NCBI GenBank assembly: GCA_037349315.1
Contig: JBAIAC010000004.1
Coordinates: 79,662,501-79,726,500, forward strand
DNA from: Chelydra serpentina
Taxonomy: Eukaryota > Chordata > Testudines > Chelydridae
Reading direction: 5' to 3'
DNA length: 64,000 nt
Shown here: positions 25,109 through 37,310 of the stretch, piece after piece
How positions within the stretch are numbered: the first letter of the stretch is position 1
Layout: each line of letters opens with the position of its first letter
The notes under the pieces: generated by a model
What the model saw: only the letters and a program-made list of their open reading frames with translations
The model's database searches: none
What the model was told of the DNA's origin: nothing
Position numbers and translations under genes: made by a program

Positions 25109-26850
25109 TTATAAGGTCCATTCCATTGCCTGGATTCCCCCAACACTAAGATTCACAGCCCCGTCCTTGCAATTTCCATTGCAGCCTGTAACAAACCCCA
25201 CTTCTATTCCTCTTCCACCCATGCAACTTCCTGAATAATTATCCTGAGCCAGCACCCCTCCTTGGGCAGACCCATTTTCCTTTCTGTACATCGCTGTCTT
25301 AAATGTGTCATAGATGGGCTTCGCCTTGCAGCCTCCCCACTCCTGCTTACGGATGGGGCCCTTGCTTCTTCCTTTCACAACTCTTCTGTGCATCATCCCG
25401 GGCTTCTCTATTAGGCACACAATGGTTCTTCTGTTTGGTTGGTCAGTCTGCCTATCACCACAGGCCCTGTCTTCTGAAGTATCCCAGTGCTCAGTTGTTT
25501 TTCTTAAGATAGCTGCCTCATCCTCCAGGCTCTCCAGCTTTGCATTCTTTCCTGTAAAGAGTTCAAGAGGATTTCAGAAAGGCACTTAATCAGCTCAAGT
25601 GCCTGCAGCAACTTCAGAGTAAAGGCCCTCTCTTTACTCTGAAGCAGGACAGTTCTTACTCTGTCTGCATGGCTTGTGCCAAAACCTAATCCCTTGAGGA
25701 GTGTGTTTCTTCCAGCTCTTGGAATCACTGTGTCAACTGACTCTGTAAATTGTTAAGTTATGAGGGACTTCAGCCCAGTTTCTGTCGGCCTTGGCAGCCT
25801 TCTCTTGTAGATCAACCAAGTGAAGAACTGGAGAGGTTAGTTGGGTGGCTGTAGGGGCTACTGTCATCATTCCCACATCTACCCTTCCCACAACATCTGT
25901 GTTTGTTTTGTCTGATAACCACTCCATTGGTGGCCTTCTTTGAACATCTACACAGTGACCCAGTTGGTCTCTAGATACTTCTGACCCCAATCTCAGAATT
26001 GCTAGTGTCTTGATTTCACAGCCTTATTGCACAGCTCCACAGATGCTTCCGTGCTCTGGTCGCATACCTTTTCTCAGTTCTGGACCAGCATTCTTGGCAC
26101 TGGGGCCTTTACATGCCTCTAGTTGCCATCTATTAGTTTTCACTGCCAGGTTGTGTGGCCTTGCTGGCTCTCCAATGAGTCTCTGGAGCCTGCTGGCCTC
26201 AGCCTCCAGTTTCCCTTTTATCTCTGCTACCTGCTGCTCCAAATACACTTGATTTATCCAGTTCAGAAATATGCTCCCTAACCAGGCTTCTGGATCTGAC
26301 AGGAATCTGTTACCAGGCCATACAAATCCCTCACATTTGTAGGTTCCTAGGATGACAGCAGATTTGGGATTTCTAGTCTAGCCAAATGGGAGTTCAAACT
26401 TTCCTGCTATCCTCCCACTTTTAATTCTAGACCACAGGGACTGCTTCCTGATTTGCTTATTCCTGGGGCCCTAGACTTCCCCTTGTTCATTTGTTCCCAG
26501 AGTCCAGGCTCTTTCTAGGGCCGTGATTTTTAATATGTTCTGTTCCCCGCTCCTTAAACTCCAACTTCATACTACCCTGGGAACTTGCCCTTCCTTGCCC
26601 CTGTCTTTCCCTTTGCATTATGCCAGGCCCCTTTTGAGTCCCCTGTCAAATGTGGGGTCTCCCTAGAGCTTTGCTTGGGTTCAGACACTGTATACGGGAT
26701 AGGCTGTACTTCTGTAGCCAAGGGTGCTGTCTTGGGTAAGGCCTGTGTCTTTAATTCCAGAGACGGAACTTCCAACTTCCAAAAGTGTTTTGGAAAATCT
26801 CTGAGTCCTAAACCCTGGGTCCAGTCCAACTGAGTTCCTCGTGCCACAGA
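25109..26850 (-). pseudogene. Degenerate minus-strand coding sequence, retroelement gag-like (unidentified)
   Basis: Minus-strand open pieces lie one after another at 26847-26572, 26248-26024, 25990-25733 and 25420-25109, interrupted by few stops and shifts. The conceptual protein has hydrophilic, coiled-coil-like parts (YLEQQVAEIKGKLEAEASRL near 26.2 kb and KLESLEDEAAILRKTTEHWD near 25.5 kb) and a basic, glycine- and cysteine-containing end (KGRSKGPIRKQEWGGCKAKP near 25.4 kb). That order, coiled coil then basic region, is what retroelement gag proteins often show, and an LTR-like unit follows on the same strand. No catalytic motif is visible, and I do not recognise the family. It could instead be a decayed host gene. 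Confidence 0.3.
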
Positions 26851-27105
26851 CTCTCTGTTCAGGAAATTAATTTCCCCAATTCCCTAGGACTTTCCATATA
26901 AAGGTACCTAGAGCTTTCCATGTTCTTAAAGGAGCAGGTCATCTTACAGGATCCAGAAACTCTGCAAGTAGAAAAGACCTTTAGTTTAGGGTTCCCCTGT
27001 CTTACATCACTTCTGTCACTCCCAGTCTGTGTCCACTGCTGGGCATCCAGCTTCTATCCCCCAATTTGCCAGTCTTCCTGTAGTCCCAAAAAACTGGGTG
27101 GGATG

Positions 27106-27794
27106 TGTTGTGGGAGCAAGAGTGGTCTGTATACTATGTATAACCTGTATGCTCAAAAGGTCTGTTACACCTTCCCCCCACTTTTCTCTCCTCTCCCTCT
27201 TTGAATACCTATGAAGTGGCTTTCCCCTTCCTCCTCCCCCTCCCTCCTGGAACACTTGTGGGATGAATGGACTGCTTGAGCAGCTGGAAGATCAGAAGAG
27301 CTCCCAGGTAGACAAGGTGTCTGGGATTCTAATTAGGCTGCACTCACACACCCAAATGGACACTGCATGGCCACCATCCGAGGTGGAGTGTGACCAGCCA
27401 GACACAGCCAAGTCATCTCTAGTCGCAGGCTATGAGAGGTCCTTAAATGGGGAAGGGGGCATGTGCTCAGGAGTCCACTCACAAGATTGTACCTCCCGTG
27501 AAGGCCCTTCGCCCGGACCGCCTGGCCAGTGGTTCGCCGCATTGCATTTCATCGTGCCTCGGGAAGACTTACCTTCATCGCACCGTCCATCGCTGTGCTG
27601 TGGGACACTTGCCTTGAAGGATCCTGACATCTCCAATGCAGTGCCTATCCTGGGAGCATGAGAGTGTGAGTGTGACCCCCTACCCCTTTCTTTTAAGCTT
27701 AGCTATCAGTACAATAAACATGCTGCTTTCTGCCAAACTCTGGTGGGTCATTAGTCCTCCCTAAGCTTACTAGCTGTCCCAATTTTGGGTAACA
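27106..27794 (+). mobile_element. Solo LTR of an endogenous-retrovirus-like element, 689 bp
   Basis: The unit starts TGTTGTGGGAGC and ends TTTTGGGTAACA, with inverted TGTT/AACA termini. The 5 bp GGATG is repeated exactly at 27101-27105 and 27795-27799, the expected target duplication. A poly(A) signal AATAAA lies at 27713-27718, about 80 bp before the end. There is no internal retroviral sequence beside it, so it is a solo LTR left by recombination. Confidence 0.85.
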
Positions 27795-27799
27795 GGATG

Positions 27800-27964
27800 T
27801 GCCTCAATTTACCAGCATCCCCAGTTTCTTCTGCACTCTTTGCAACCAAGAAAGCTGTAAAGTCACATTTCTATGTCTGCAGTGTAGTTTAAATAATAAA
27901 GTGTGCTAAGAGCCAAGGGCCTGAGATGAACTCAGGCTGACATCAAATGTAGTTGATTGGAGCT
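27800..27964. other. Short spacer after solo LTR
   Basis: Nothing recognised. It may continue the host sequence into which the LTR inserted. Confidence 0.25.
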
Positions 27965-28175
27965 TAGTAATCAGTTCTGGAGAAACAAGATGCGTGAGGT
28001 AATATCTTTTATTGGACAAACTTCTGGTGGTGATAGAGACTAGCTTTTGAGCTCCACAGAGCTCTTGTTCAGACCTGTCTCTCTTACCAACAGAAGCTGG
28101 TCCAATACAATATATTACCTCACCCACCTTTTCTCTCTAATATCCTGAGACTGACATGGCTACAACTACACTGCA
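27965..28175. repeat. Inverted-repeat element of the Penelope-3'-end-like family
   Basis: The left arm (GTGAGGTAATATCTTTTATT then GGACAAACTTCTG) and the right arm (CAGAAGCTGGTCCAATACAA then TATATTACCTCACCCACC) are inverted copies. The right end CTCTAATATCCTGAGACTGA followed by CATGGCTACAACTACACTGC matches the left end of 19968-20272 in reverse. Confidence 0.55.
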
Positions 28176-29209
28176 TACAATTCTGGGAAAGATGAACAGG
28201 AATGGGAAGGAACAAAATCCAACTCACTTTCTGTCCGCTAAATTGGCTCTGCGGTTCTCACGTAAGTAAAAAGCAGTACAAACTTGGTTTTGTCCCTGAG
28301 TCAAGCAGGTACGATGCAGAATACACATAGGGAGCAGATCTGCTAGGGAATATGTGCCCGTGTTACACAGTCACTTTTCAGAGTAAAATCACATTAATAA
28401 AGTTGTGTTCATTTTGGGTAAGCAACCAAAGTTTAGAAAACTTTTCTGAAACACTCTGAACCCACTGGAAATGTAGAAGTTCATGAAAATTAGCTGCTGT
28501 GTTTAAATTTCCAGTACTCTGCTTTTGGCCAGGATAGAAATGCCATCGTAGTAGCCTTTGATCATTTCTGTTGGAAATGGTACAAGTGCAAATATTTTAA
28601 AAATCAAAAGATTCCATGTGGATTTGTTTCAAAGAGAGGTGAAGAGTCAGAGAGGATCTCATTTTATCTGAGACACTCTCCCATTCATACTGATTGATCT
28701 CCTGTATGAACTAACTGGTCACTAATATGTTAAAAATAAAGTGAAAGAATGATAACCCATTAACCCATGTTCTCTTCCTATGAATTAGTTTGTTTGACTT
28801 CTGTAATGACGTGAGCATGTATTGCTGCTTCCTCTTTCTTCGCCACAGAATGGAAACAAAATGCTTTTTTTTCAATGGGAATTTCCTGGGTAAACATTTT
28901 AAATAAATTAATAAAATGAAGGAGTTTGCAAGTTATATCCTTTCTGACATGATCCCTGGTGCCTTCAGATTGATGTGACCCTTCCTGTGGATATCTTGAA
29001 TGCAGTCTGGGATGTGCATATCTTTCATACTTGAATTATGCCAAAGGGCATAAAAGCCATGAGAATTAGGCCAAAGAAGATAAGTGGTGACCCTGTAATA
29101 TTTAAGAGTGTAGTTCTAAGTTTCTCTGGTGTGTGATTGTTTGTGTAATAACAGCTAATTTGCCCAAATATCTCAGGGTCGATGTATGCATGCCTAAAAA
29201 CATTGGGCC
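28176..29209. other. Intergenic, no recognised features
   Basis: AT-rich non-coding sequence. Nothing recognised. Confidence 0.3.
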
Positions 29210-29400
29210 AAATTTTTATCTCATTTACACCAGTTTTATGGTGTCATAAATTTGCAGGGCAAGATTATCAGTGCATTCCAGTGGTGTAAAGCAGTTAAGA
29301 TAGGTTTATAGCTGCTCAATGTCACCAGAACATACCAATGAATCTGGCCCCTTAACTTCAATGAAGTCATTCCTAAATTTATGCCAGTGTAATTGGGCCT
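29210..29400. repeat. Palindromic MITE-like repeat ('acaccagtgtaaat' family)
   Basis: GGGCCAAATTTTTATCTCAT then TTACACCAGTTTTATGG on the left and TTTATGCCAGTGTAATTGGG on the right form a diverged inverted pair. It is the same family as 18228-18442 and 32829-32912. Confidence 0.5.
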
Positions 29401-32400
29401 AATTCTGATCACAGCATTTTATTCCAGTGCTTGCTTTTACTCTTAAGAAAAAGATTCTAGTCCTTTAATGTCATTCCTTACCCAGTGTCTATTCCAAGAA
29501 CTATGATGCTTTCATCTCATCTCAGATTTTGGATTTGCAAATGCAATTATCCAAACGTAAAACCATTACACACATTTTTTGCCTTTAGAACAGAAAGGAA
29601 CAGTGCGGTTGGGAAACCAAATTCCCTCTCTAACGTTTTCCTACGTTCAGTAGGAGCATAAATGTCTGGTTTCCATCACGTACATATTGTTGAGTACAGT
29701 ATGTTTTCTTAAGAAGATTTCCTGTAGGTGGGGTCAAGCATAATTTTATGTCCTACTTCCCTCCTCCCCCATGACAGGTGGTTATTTTCAGTAGCATGGA
29801 AGGAAACTGAGCACCATGCACACCTTCATCTCTAAATAATACTACTGTGCAGATGCAAGATTTTGTAAGTAGAACAAAATTATATTTGCAAGATAGCTGT
29901 GTGTTCCTTATTCAGTGCAAAACTGGTGAAATTCACCTCTGTTCAGAGGGCCAACACAACTTCTATGAACCACTTGAGTTCCACTTAAGCCTTGAGAATA
30001 GGGTTTCAGTGGTGCATTGGCTTTGTGCTCACCTTCTGCACAGGGTTGAATGTCCCTAAATTAGAGTAGCTTACCACTGTGGCAGTCAATTCAACCTGGG
30101 TTGCAGGTCTCATCAACTTCATTAGGAGTTGCATCTGCTTATGCCATGTCATGAACTTTTACATTCCGAGTAGGTTCAAGGTGTCTCCGGAAAGTACCTT
30201 GATCTTTGGTTGGTTCTCCAAAATGAACACCACTTGCTGTCTCTCTGTCCATTTGCCAGGCAAATTTAAAGTGTGGTTTTACTCTGAAGAGTGATTGTGT
30301 AAGAATGGCACACATTCACCAGCAGATCTGCTCCCTGTGTGTATTTTGAGTCATAGCTGCTTGACTCAGTGATAAAAACAAGTTTGTACTGTTTTTTACC
30401 CCCTTATATAGAGGAAGCTCATGGGAGAGGGCCAGATGGACAAGAACCTTGAGGAATTTACTGTGCGTTGCCTTCTCAAGTAGGAGAGATTCAGGGACTA
30501 TGGAGTGGGGAAGAAGCAAGGCGCCTCCACTCTCTAGATCTTGGGGACCTTCTCAGATTCACAAGGGTTGGAGCTATCTAAATGGGTGGCTGTCTCACTG
30601 CTGCTCCACTGACCCTTCTTCCTCTGGCAGCATGAGTCTATAGGAGCTCCTATAGCACCCATGCTGCCAATGATTGGGTTTCCATGTACCTAGTGGGACC
30701 CAGGACACTTTAGTATAGCTCTGAGTGGGGGAGGTGTCCATTCTCAGGCCCCTGTCCCTCGTTCCTGGCACTGCTGCCAGAACTCTGCAGAGCTCCTTAG
30801 TCATGGAACAGCTGTTGGAGGACATCTGTGCGGTGCTGGGGCGGGGGAGGGGGAGAGGCTGCAGTGGCTGCACATGCATACATGGAGGGGACTCTCTGTG
30901 ACTGAATTTACTCTTAAAAATGTTTGGGACAGTGCATGCATAAGTTTAAAGAGGGAGCCAGCTTTTTTTTACACTTGCTAGATGCTTTCCCTGATACTCC
31001 CCACCTTCTTCTGTCTCCTTGGCATGTAAGATGCAGTAATCTTGCATACCCTTGAGATGCCAGATATATCCAAGTTACACTATTTTTATCACTTTCATCC
31101 ACCTATATCTGTCGTCTAATCAACACCCAATGTGTATCTTGCACCACTATTTAAGCCACCAGTGAATTCAGATCACTGACTCCAGACCACGGCTGCTTAT
31201 CTGCCTTCAACATCCAAATTCTGATTCCATCTCCTCTATCAGATGCAGAATATAACAGATATTTTTATTCAAATGGGTTAATATTCCCACTTCATGATCA
31301 AGAGGAAACATTTATCTGATCTCCATTGTGTGTGGTAATATCCCACTCTTTCTTGGCTTTGATTTCAGGTTATTTAGGGTCCAATTCTGCTCCCCTGGAA
31401 GTCAATGGGAACATCACATTGACTTCCTGAGGAACGGAATAGGGTCCTTAATCATGAAATGGTTTGCCGAGTTCCGTTCTCTTACAGTTAAAAACAGCGA
31501 AGCTAAAAGAAATAAATCAGTGTAGGATACATAACTTCTGGAGAAAAGCCAGGTATAATAAATAACTCATGAGTAAAGGATTCTCTAGATTAAGGAAACA
31601 AACTTTGATGTTTTGCCAGACTTTAATACTTAAAAAAAATTGTAATGTTATCTTTTGCTAGACTGTGGTTGTTTAAGTAATGCTGATGACATCAGTTGTA
31701 TTTTGAACACCAAAAAATTATAATAATAATAAAAAAAACCCGAAGATTGAGAAATGTAAAAATATTGAAACTAAGTTGAACATCTGATATTTTTGTTTGT
31801 TTGCAAAGCAATTACAAATTTAAAAATGCACTTTGACCCAAAGGAAGCTTGATTGACTTGAATGAGAATTTGGGGAAGTTTTTCCCTTCTTTTGTTTTCA
31901 TATGTGTAGCACTTGCCCTTGTGTATTAATAGCCATGTTTCTTTATAATACGTCAAAAATCCAAAATATAATTCTAGCTATTTGGTACAATTATGGGACA
32001 ATATATAATTAGAGATGGGCCTAAGACACAAATTTGGATCCAGATTTGGACTTCCCCAAAGGCTGGAAACATTTGGGCCCAACATTTGGTGTATAGGCTT
32101 GTGTCTAGTAACAAATGTATAATGTATTTATAGCTATACACATGGGGGAAAGTTCCACCCACAGTTTCACCTGTCCTACCCTACTGACATCACTAAATCC
32201 AAGCAAGTTCTGGCTCTGGCACTGAAGGGAAGTTGAATGAATACGACTATCTTTATTAAAGTGCCTTCACTGGGAATGCAAAAAATGACATTGAGGGCAG
32301 GATTTGACCTAAGAACTTTTAAATTCATGTGAGTAATTCAAAAAATTTAAGGCTAGATTGAACCTGTAGGCTCAGCCCTGAGTATGGGGCAGTGCGTAGG

Positions 32401-32828
32401 CATGCTACCCTGGATGGATCAACAGGAGGCAGTGTCACTTAGAGCTACCCCGCTACACAGTGTCGCCTGCTCCCTTGTTGCACTGGAAGAGTGTATTTTG
32501 CAACCAGTATGTTTTCGGTATGTAGCTTGGTCTCCCGCTGCGTGGCCAACTAGTTCTGCTGATCAGTTTGTGGGGAGTGGGATGGAGCCATTGTATAGCC
32601 TGCTTTTGACCACTCCCAACCCAAGTGCTTCCTAGAGGGAGCATTTGGAGCACTGTATCCCACACATAGAGCTAAACTGTGGGTCTAACATGGCTGGGCA
32701 AGGCAGGGAGGGGAATCCTTACTTCTTCCTATTCCCTTGCACAGGTGTCTTAGGGTGGCTAGTCACAGTTTGGCTCATAGTTAACGAGATAAGACATGAA
32801 AATCTACATCAGTTTTGGAGGCAATTGG
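29401..32828. other. Intergenic, no gene recognised
   Basis: No exon, RNA gene or clear transposon is seen across these 3.4 kb. A short palindromic repeat remnant is present at 31377-31450 (GGGTCCAATTCTGCTCCCC ... GGAATAGGGTCC). The segment 32350-32640 may be an unclassified dispersed repeat. Confidence 0.3.
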
Positions 32829-32912
32829 CCAAATTCTGCTCTCAGATGCACTGGTGAAATCCCTTTGAAAGCACTGGGGTTGCACCAGTGTAAAAAGGTG
32901 AAAAATTTGGGC
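32829..32912. repeat. Palindromic MITE-like repeat, compact copy
   Basis: GGCCAAATTCTGCTCTCAGA on the left and TTGCACCAGTGTAAAAAGGT then GAAAAATTTGGGCC on the right are inverted. This is the most compact copy of the family in the window. Confidence 0.6.
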
Positions 32913-33910
32913 CAATCAGGCTGCTGAGAGAAATCTAGCTTATTCTGAATGAGATGAAGTTTATTATTTTATGCAGGACAGATTCATAGAGGAAAGTTGC
33001 TGAGCTCCCTTCCACCACAAAATCCATTTTCATTTGCATTGATCTCTTTCCTGAGAGCAGCTGTTAATTAACTTCTTTCTTTCTTTTTCCTTTTTAAAAG
33101 CAAGTATTTAATAGTTTTTATAGGTTTGTTCACTCTTGTGACTCTCTAGTATTCCAGGGAGAGTAATCCCAGCACAGGGAGCTGACTTTACTCCCTGAGG
33201 AATTGTCTATAGTCTCTGCTGGCCCTGTGATCAAAATATTCAAGTTTTGACTCAAACTTGCTGACTTAGAGATTTGGAAATATAAACAATACCATTGCCG
33301 GTGTTGAATGATGTTTCAGATCTGGTTCATGAACTTCTCATTGATCTTCATTTCAGTGTCAATGTTGAAACTTGTTTCAGTTTGGTTTGTATTTGCTTTT
33401 TCTTTTAGCCAGGTTAATTGTAATACTGGCCAAAATTCAATCCTTGTATACGTATATGCAATTCCCATTGGCTTCAACTTACGCCAGTGGTTGAGTTGGT
33501 CTCTTGGCCACAAATTAGATGTGCTGGGCCAGATCCTTACTTACCTTAAACCCCTTGGCTTCACTGCAGTTACCCAGGAATGGATTTGGTCAAGTCATGT
33601 AAAAACTCTATGCCAAACACTTCACATTTGAGTGCCTAAAGTTAGGCATCTAAATTCATACATAGGGTTCCACTAAGGCCACTTTGAACTCCATGGGCGG
33701 GGCTAAATGGCAATAAAGCAACCAGAGGGAGCTGGTGAAGAATTCCTCCTGCACAGAGGAACTTTCCACTGGTAGAAAGCTGGTAAAGGTGGTTCCATTG
33801 CCTTCTGCATCAGCAGCCCTCTTCCCCTTCTTTTTAATGACAAGGAAGATATTTTGGGGTGGGGAAACAGAGTTCCATGATGCTCAATCCTCACTCCTGT
33901 GCATTACTAA
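32913..33910. other. Intergenic, no recognised features
   Basis: Nothing recognised. The 107-codon open frame at 33308-33631 has no similarity that I can see. Confidence 0.3.
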
Positions 33911-34558
33911 GGCTATGTCCACATTTGCAGTGTTTTTGTGCTGTAAGTTTCACCGGTGATAGGGAACCGGTGAAAGTAAAGCACTGCTTTGTGTACTCAC
34001 TTAACTCCTCAGGCATCAGAGAGTGTTTACATTAACAGCACTTCCATCGCGGATGAGAGCAGCGCTCTAGGGCAGCTATCCCACAGGGTTGTGGGAGGTG
34101 GGAGGGTGATTGCGGGGCATCCTAGGTCCCTGCACAGCCTCCTCTCCCAAACACTGATAAGCTGCAGTAGCTCAGCATTGCTCCAAGCAGGGGATCGTTT
34201 GTTCGGTGGAGCAGGCATTGGAGTTTCAAAGTTCCTGGGGCTTTACAGGGGGAGGGGTAGATGTCTGTTTACCTGGCAACAGAGCAGCAGAGCTGTTGGC
34301 TAGAGTGGTCACCTAGGCACTGAGGGGTATCCTCCAGAGACTAAAAGCTGTGTAAACAGGAAGAACGTGTCTTCACTTGCACATCACCGCAAAAGCATCA
34401 CCGGTAAGAGCTGTATGTGTCTCATGGAGGTGGTTTTCTTTTTGTGGTGAAACTTCTTTATTTCACTGGAAAAAGTCATTGGCAAGTGTAGACGCGCTCA
34501 TGGGTTTTGCGCAAAAAAGGGACTTTTTCCGCTTTAGATGGCCAGTGTAGACATGCCC
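33911..34558. mobile_element. PIF/Harbinger-like non-autonomous element, 648 bp
   Basis: Ends GGCTATGTCCACATTTGCAG and the inverted CCAGTGTAGACATGCCC carry TAA at 33908-33910 and 34559-34561. It shares its ends with 8098-8347 and 43665-43927. The interior is GC-richer than the flanks and has no transposase frame. Confidence 0.75.
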
Positions 34559-34561
34559 TAA

Positions 34562-35309
34562 GTTATATAGGGGCTAGGTGGCCCTGAATTATTTAGCTGC
34601 AACCAGCTTCCTACCTTCTCACTCCCAAGAGAGATCGGAGAAACCAGGCCATTGTTTCTTAAATAAGTGTTCTGATTTCTCAGAGTTAGTGTTCTGAATT
34701 CCCTTTGATTGTAGAAGGAGCTGTGAGGGCTCAACACCTGTAAAACTCAGCCTGCTTTTATTCTGTTGCCTAAATATGGGTTAGGCACCTAGGTTGGAAA
34801 ACTGTGGTAGAAGATTTCTGGATAAATGTCTAGTGACTAGCTAGTGAAATGGGTACATCTGATAAACTCTGGAAAACTAAGCTGTGACCTGGATTAGGTC
34901 CCAAGTGAAATTCATTGTTGGCACCAATGTAGAGTGTACTGGACATTTGTCAAGATAACAAATCCACATTACAGCTTGGCTGAATTTAGCTTAAGGGGCA
35001 TTCTTGGTTTAGAAGTGTAGTGTGAAATAATAGGGGTGTTTGTAGGACAGGATTGAGATGCGTAAACACAAGTGAGAACTATTTGCTACCCTATTGATGA
35101 ACAAATTTCAAGGATTTGGTTTGGGTAAGCACCCGTACCTCTCTTGGGCTACAATTTAAGTTACAAATCTCATATATGAACACATTCTGTGGTGAAATTT
35201 CAATTTTCTGGATCTGGCTGGGCAAGAAAATATAGGGCCACAACTAAGTTTACAAGGTCCAGAACAAGATGGTGCAGCAGGGCCATTTTTTCTTGCTTTC
35301 CTCTGGACT
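34562..35309. other. Intergenic, little recognised
   Basis: No gene is seen. From about 35170 the sequence may already belong to the 5'-rearranged part of the CR1 copy that follows. Confidence 0.3.
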
Positions 35310-35640
35310 CTCTCCAATTTAAGATAGATGTGGACAAATTGGAGACAGTATGGACAGCAACAACACACATGATAAAAGGTTTTAAAAGCCTGACCTGTGA
35401 GGAAAAAACTTGAATATGTTTAGTCTTGAGGAAAAAAAAGACTGAGGGGGGACCTGATCAGTTTTCAAATATATTAAGGGCTGTTACAAAGAGGATGGTG
35501 ATCAATTGTTCTCCATGTCCATTGAAAGTAGGACAAGAAGTAATCAGCTTAATATGCAACAAGGGAGATTTAGGTTAGATATTAGAAAGATTTTCCTATC
35601 TATTAGAGTATTTGAGTTCTGGAATAGGCTTCCATAGGAA
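35310..35640 (+). mobile_element. CR1 LINE fragment, decayed
   Basis: AGATGTGGACAAATTGGAGA, AAAAGGTTTTAAAAGCCTGAC and ACAAGAAGTAATCAGCTTAA match the same order of blocks in the CR1 copy at 12640-13074 (GACAAGAAGCAATGGACTTA). It has stops and frame breaks and ends before the CR1 3' tail. The part upstream, 35215-35300, seems inverted or rearranged. Confidence 0.75.
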
Positions 35641-36009
35641 GAATCCTTTGATTGCCTTGTGCTTGTTGCTACTTCTCCCCAGTATGTTTATTTTCCTTCT
35701 ACAGTCAGACATTCCTCCTCCACCAGATGTGCACTCCATATGCCCACTGGCAGTCCTACATATGCACCCAGAGAGTAAACAATGTGAGGTTACTATTGGC
35801 ATAATGACCCATGCAGGCACCCATATGTACTTTCCACTTCCTCTTAACTATGAGCCAGAGGAGGTTGAGGGCTACTGTGGTCTGGCGGGGCCTGAGGAGT
35901 GATGGTAGAGAAGCCTGTCCTCTGATTAGGCATAGGGTGAGGGGCACAGGATAGGGAGCCCCAAGGCAAAGAATAGTTGCTCCTTTGCATGGGTCAGTCC
36001 AAAGGACAT

Positions 36010-36345
36010 ATAGAGTTGCTTATTATAGATGCTTATATTACCTTTTTAAATCTACGATTGTAACTCATTTGTGTATGTATGTTTCCTGTTTTAACCTTGT
36101 AAATAAAGTTCGTTGGTTAGTTAATAAAACCTTAGTTAATTTATTACAGGATTGTCTTTGGTTTGAGATCTGAGTACAGTTGATCTGGGTAAGTGACTGG
36201 TCCTTTGCCTGACTCCTTTGGGACTGGGAGTAACCTGAATATTCTTGTGATTTTTGGTGTAAAGTGACCATCTATGAAATAGTCCAGCTTGCCTGGTGGC
36301 AAGATAGACTGGAATGCCACAATATCACGAAACCTTTGGTGGTAA
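36010..36345 (+). repeat. LTR-like fragment with poly(A) signal
   Basis: TTGTAAATAAAGTTCGTTGG has AATAAA at 36102-36107, followed by GTAAGTGACTGGTCCTTTGC and GGACTGGGAGTAACCTGAAT. I recall blocks like these as repeated in turtle genomes near retroviral LTR ends. The borders are uncertain. It lies just beyond the truncated end of the Gmr1-like element and may be unrelated to it. Confidence 0.4.
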
Positions 36346-36544
36346 TTGACCAGACCAATAATTGGCCAGACCTGCTTCTTGGTTTGTGGGGCAACCCAAC
36401 CCTAAATAGCTTCTACTTTTAAAGGGTGAGGGCGAACAAATCCACTGCCCATGCTGTGTTCTAGATAAGATGCATCTGCGGCCTCCATCTTGCACATGGA
36501 CACCTGACAGTGAGGTTGGCTTCTCTAAGCTTCTGTAACACAAT

Positions 36545-37050
36545 TCCCACATGGTTTAAATGGTCTTGCCAGGTGTCAAAAAGATAGCCAAGTCATCTGC
36601 ATAAGCCCTGGCAAGAGTATGTAACCGCTGCAACACTTCATTGACAGGCCTCTGAAAAGAAGCCCCTGAATTAATTAATCCGAAAAGGCACATTCTTAAA
36701 CTCGTATAGGCCAGATTCCCCTAAAGATGCTGATTTTTCCTGGACATCAGTATGTAAGGGCATTTGCCAACACCCTTGAGTCAAATCCAGGGTGCTTATG
36801 AATTTTGCACCCAATATATTCAGCAAGTCATCTATTTAGGGTGTGGGGTATGCATCAGGTTGGTTAATAGCATTTAACTTCCTAAAGTCAACACAAAACC
36901 TCATGGTTTTATCCCTTTTAGGTTCCATCACAATAGGAGATGCCCTGGGGCTTTTTGATTTAGTAATCACCCCCATATCCAGCATGCTTTCTACTTCCTC
37001 CTGAATTCGTTTCTGCATTTCTCCTATAGTACAATATGCTTTGCTAGGAG
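36545..37050 (-). pseudogene. Reverse transcriptase remnant with YADD box
   Basis: The frame includes EEVESMLDMGVITKSKSPRA, SPIVMEPKRDKTMRFCVDFR and KLNAINQPDAYPTP, the finger motifs of gypsy-class reverse transcriptases. Further on, about 36.6 kb, the frame reads LHTLARAYADDLAIFLTPGK, so the YXDD catalytic box is present as YADD. The sequence ends about 36545 without connection or RNase H domains. It follows the integrase on the same strand. Confidence 0.82.
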
Positions 37051-37310
37051 TAGAGCGGGGCCCTGTAGTTTCAATGGAATGTACAGTCTTGTCAGTTAAA
37101 CCTGGCTGGTTAGAAAACCTGCCTGTGGTGCTGCAAAAGGGCTCACATCTGCTTTTGGGTGGGGTTTAAATCCTCTCACATCTCAATGCTCTCCAGAGAA
37201 ATTTCTTCCTTACTCTCGCTGACCAAATCAATTAAGGGGACAGTACAAGTTCCCTCATCAGCACAACAAATCGTATTCACTCCCATCTCCCTTTCATGGT
37301 AAGCTTTCAA

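Noticed and set aside
36010..36545. 3' LTR of the Gmr1-like element
   Set aside because: The LTR-like block at 36.0-36.3 kb has its poly(A) signal on the plus strand, opposite to the element, and the reverse transcriptase ends abruptly without RNase H.
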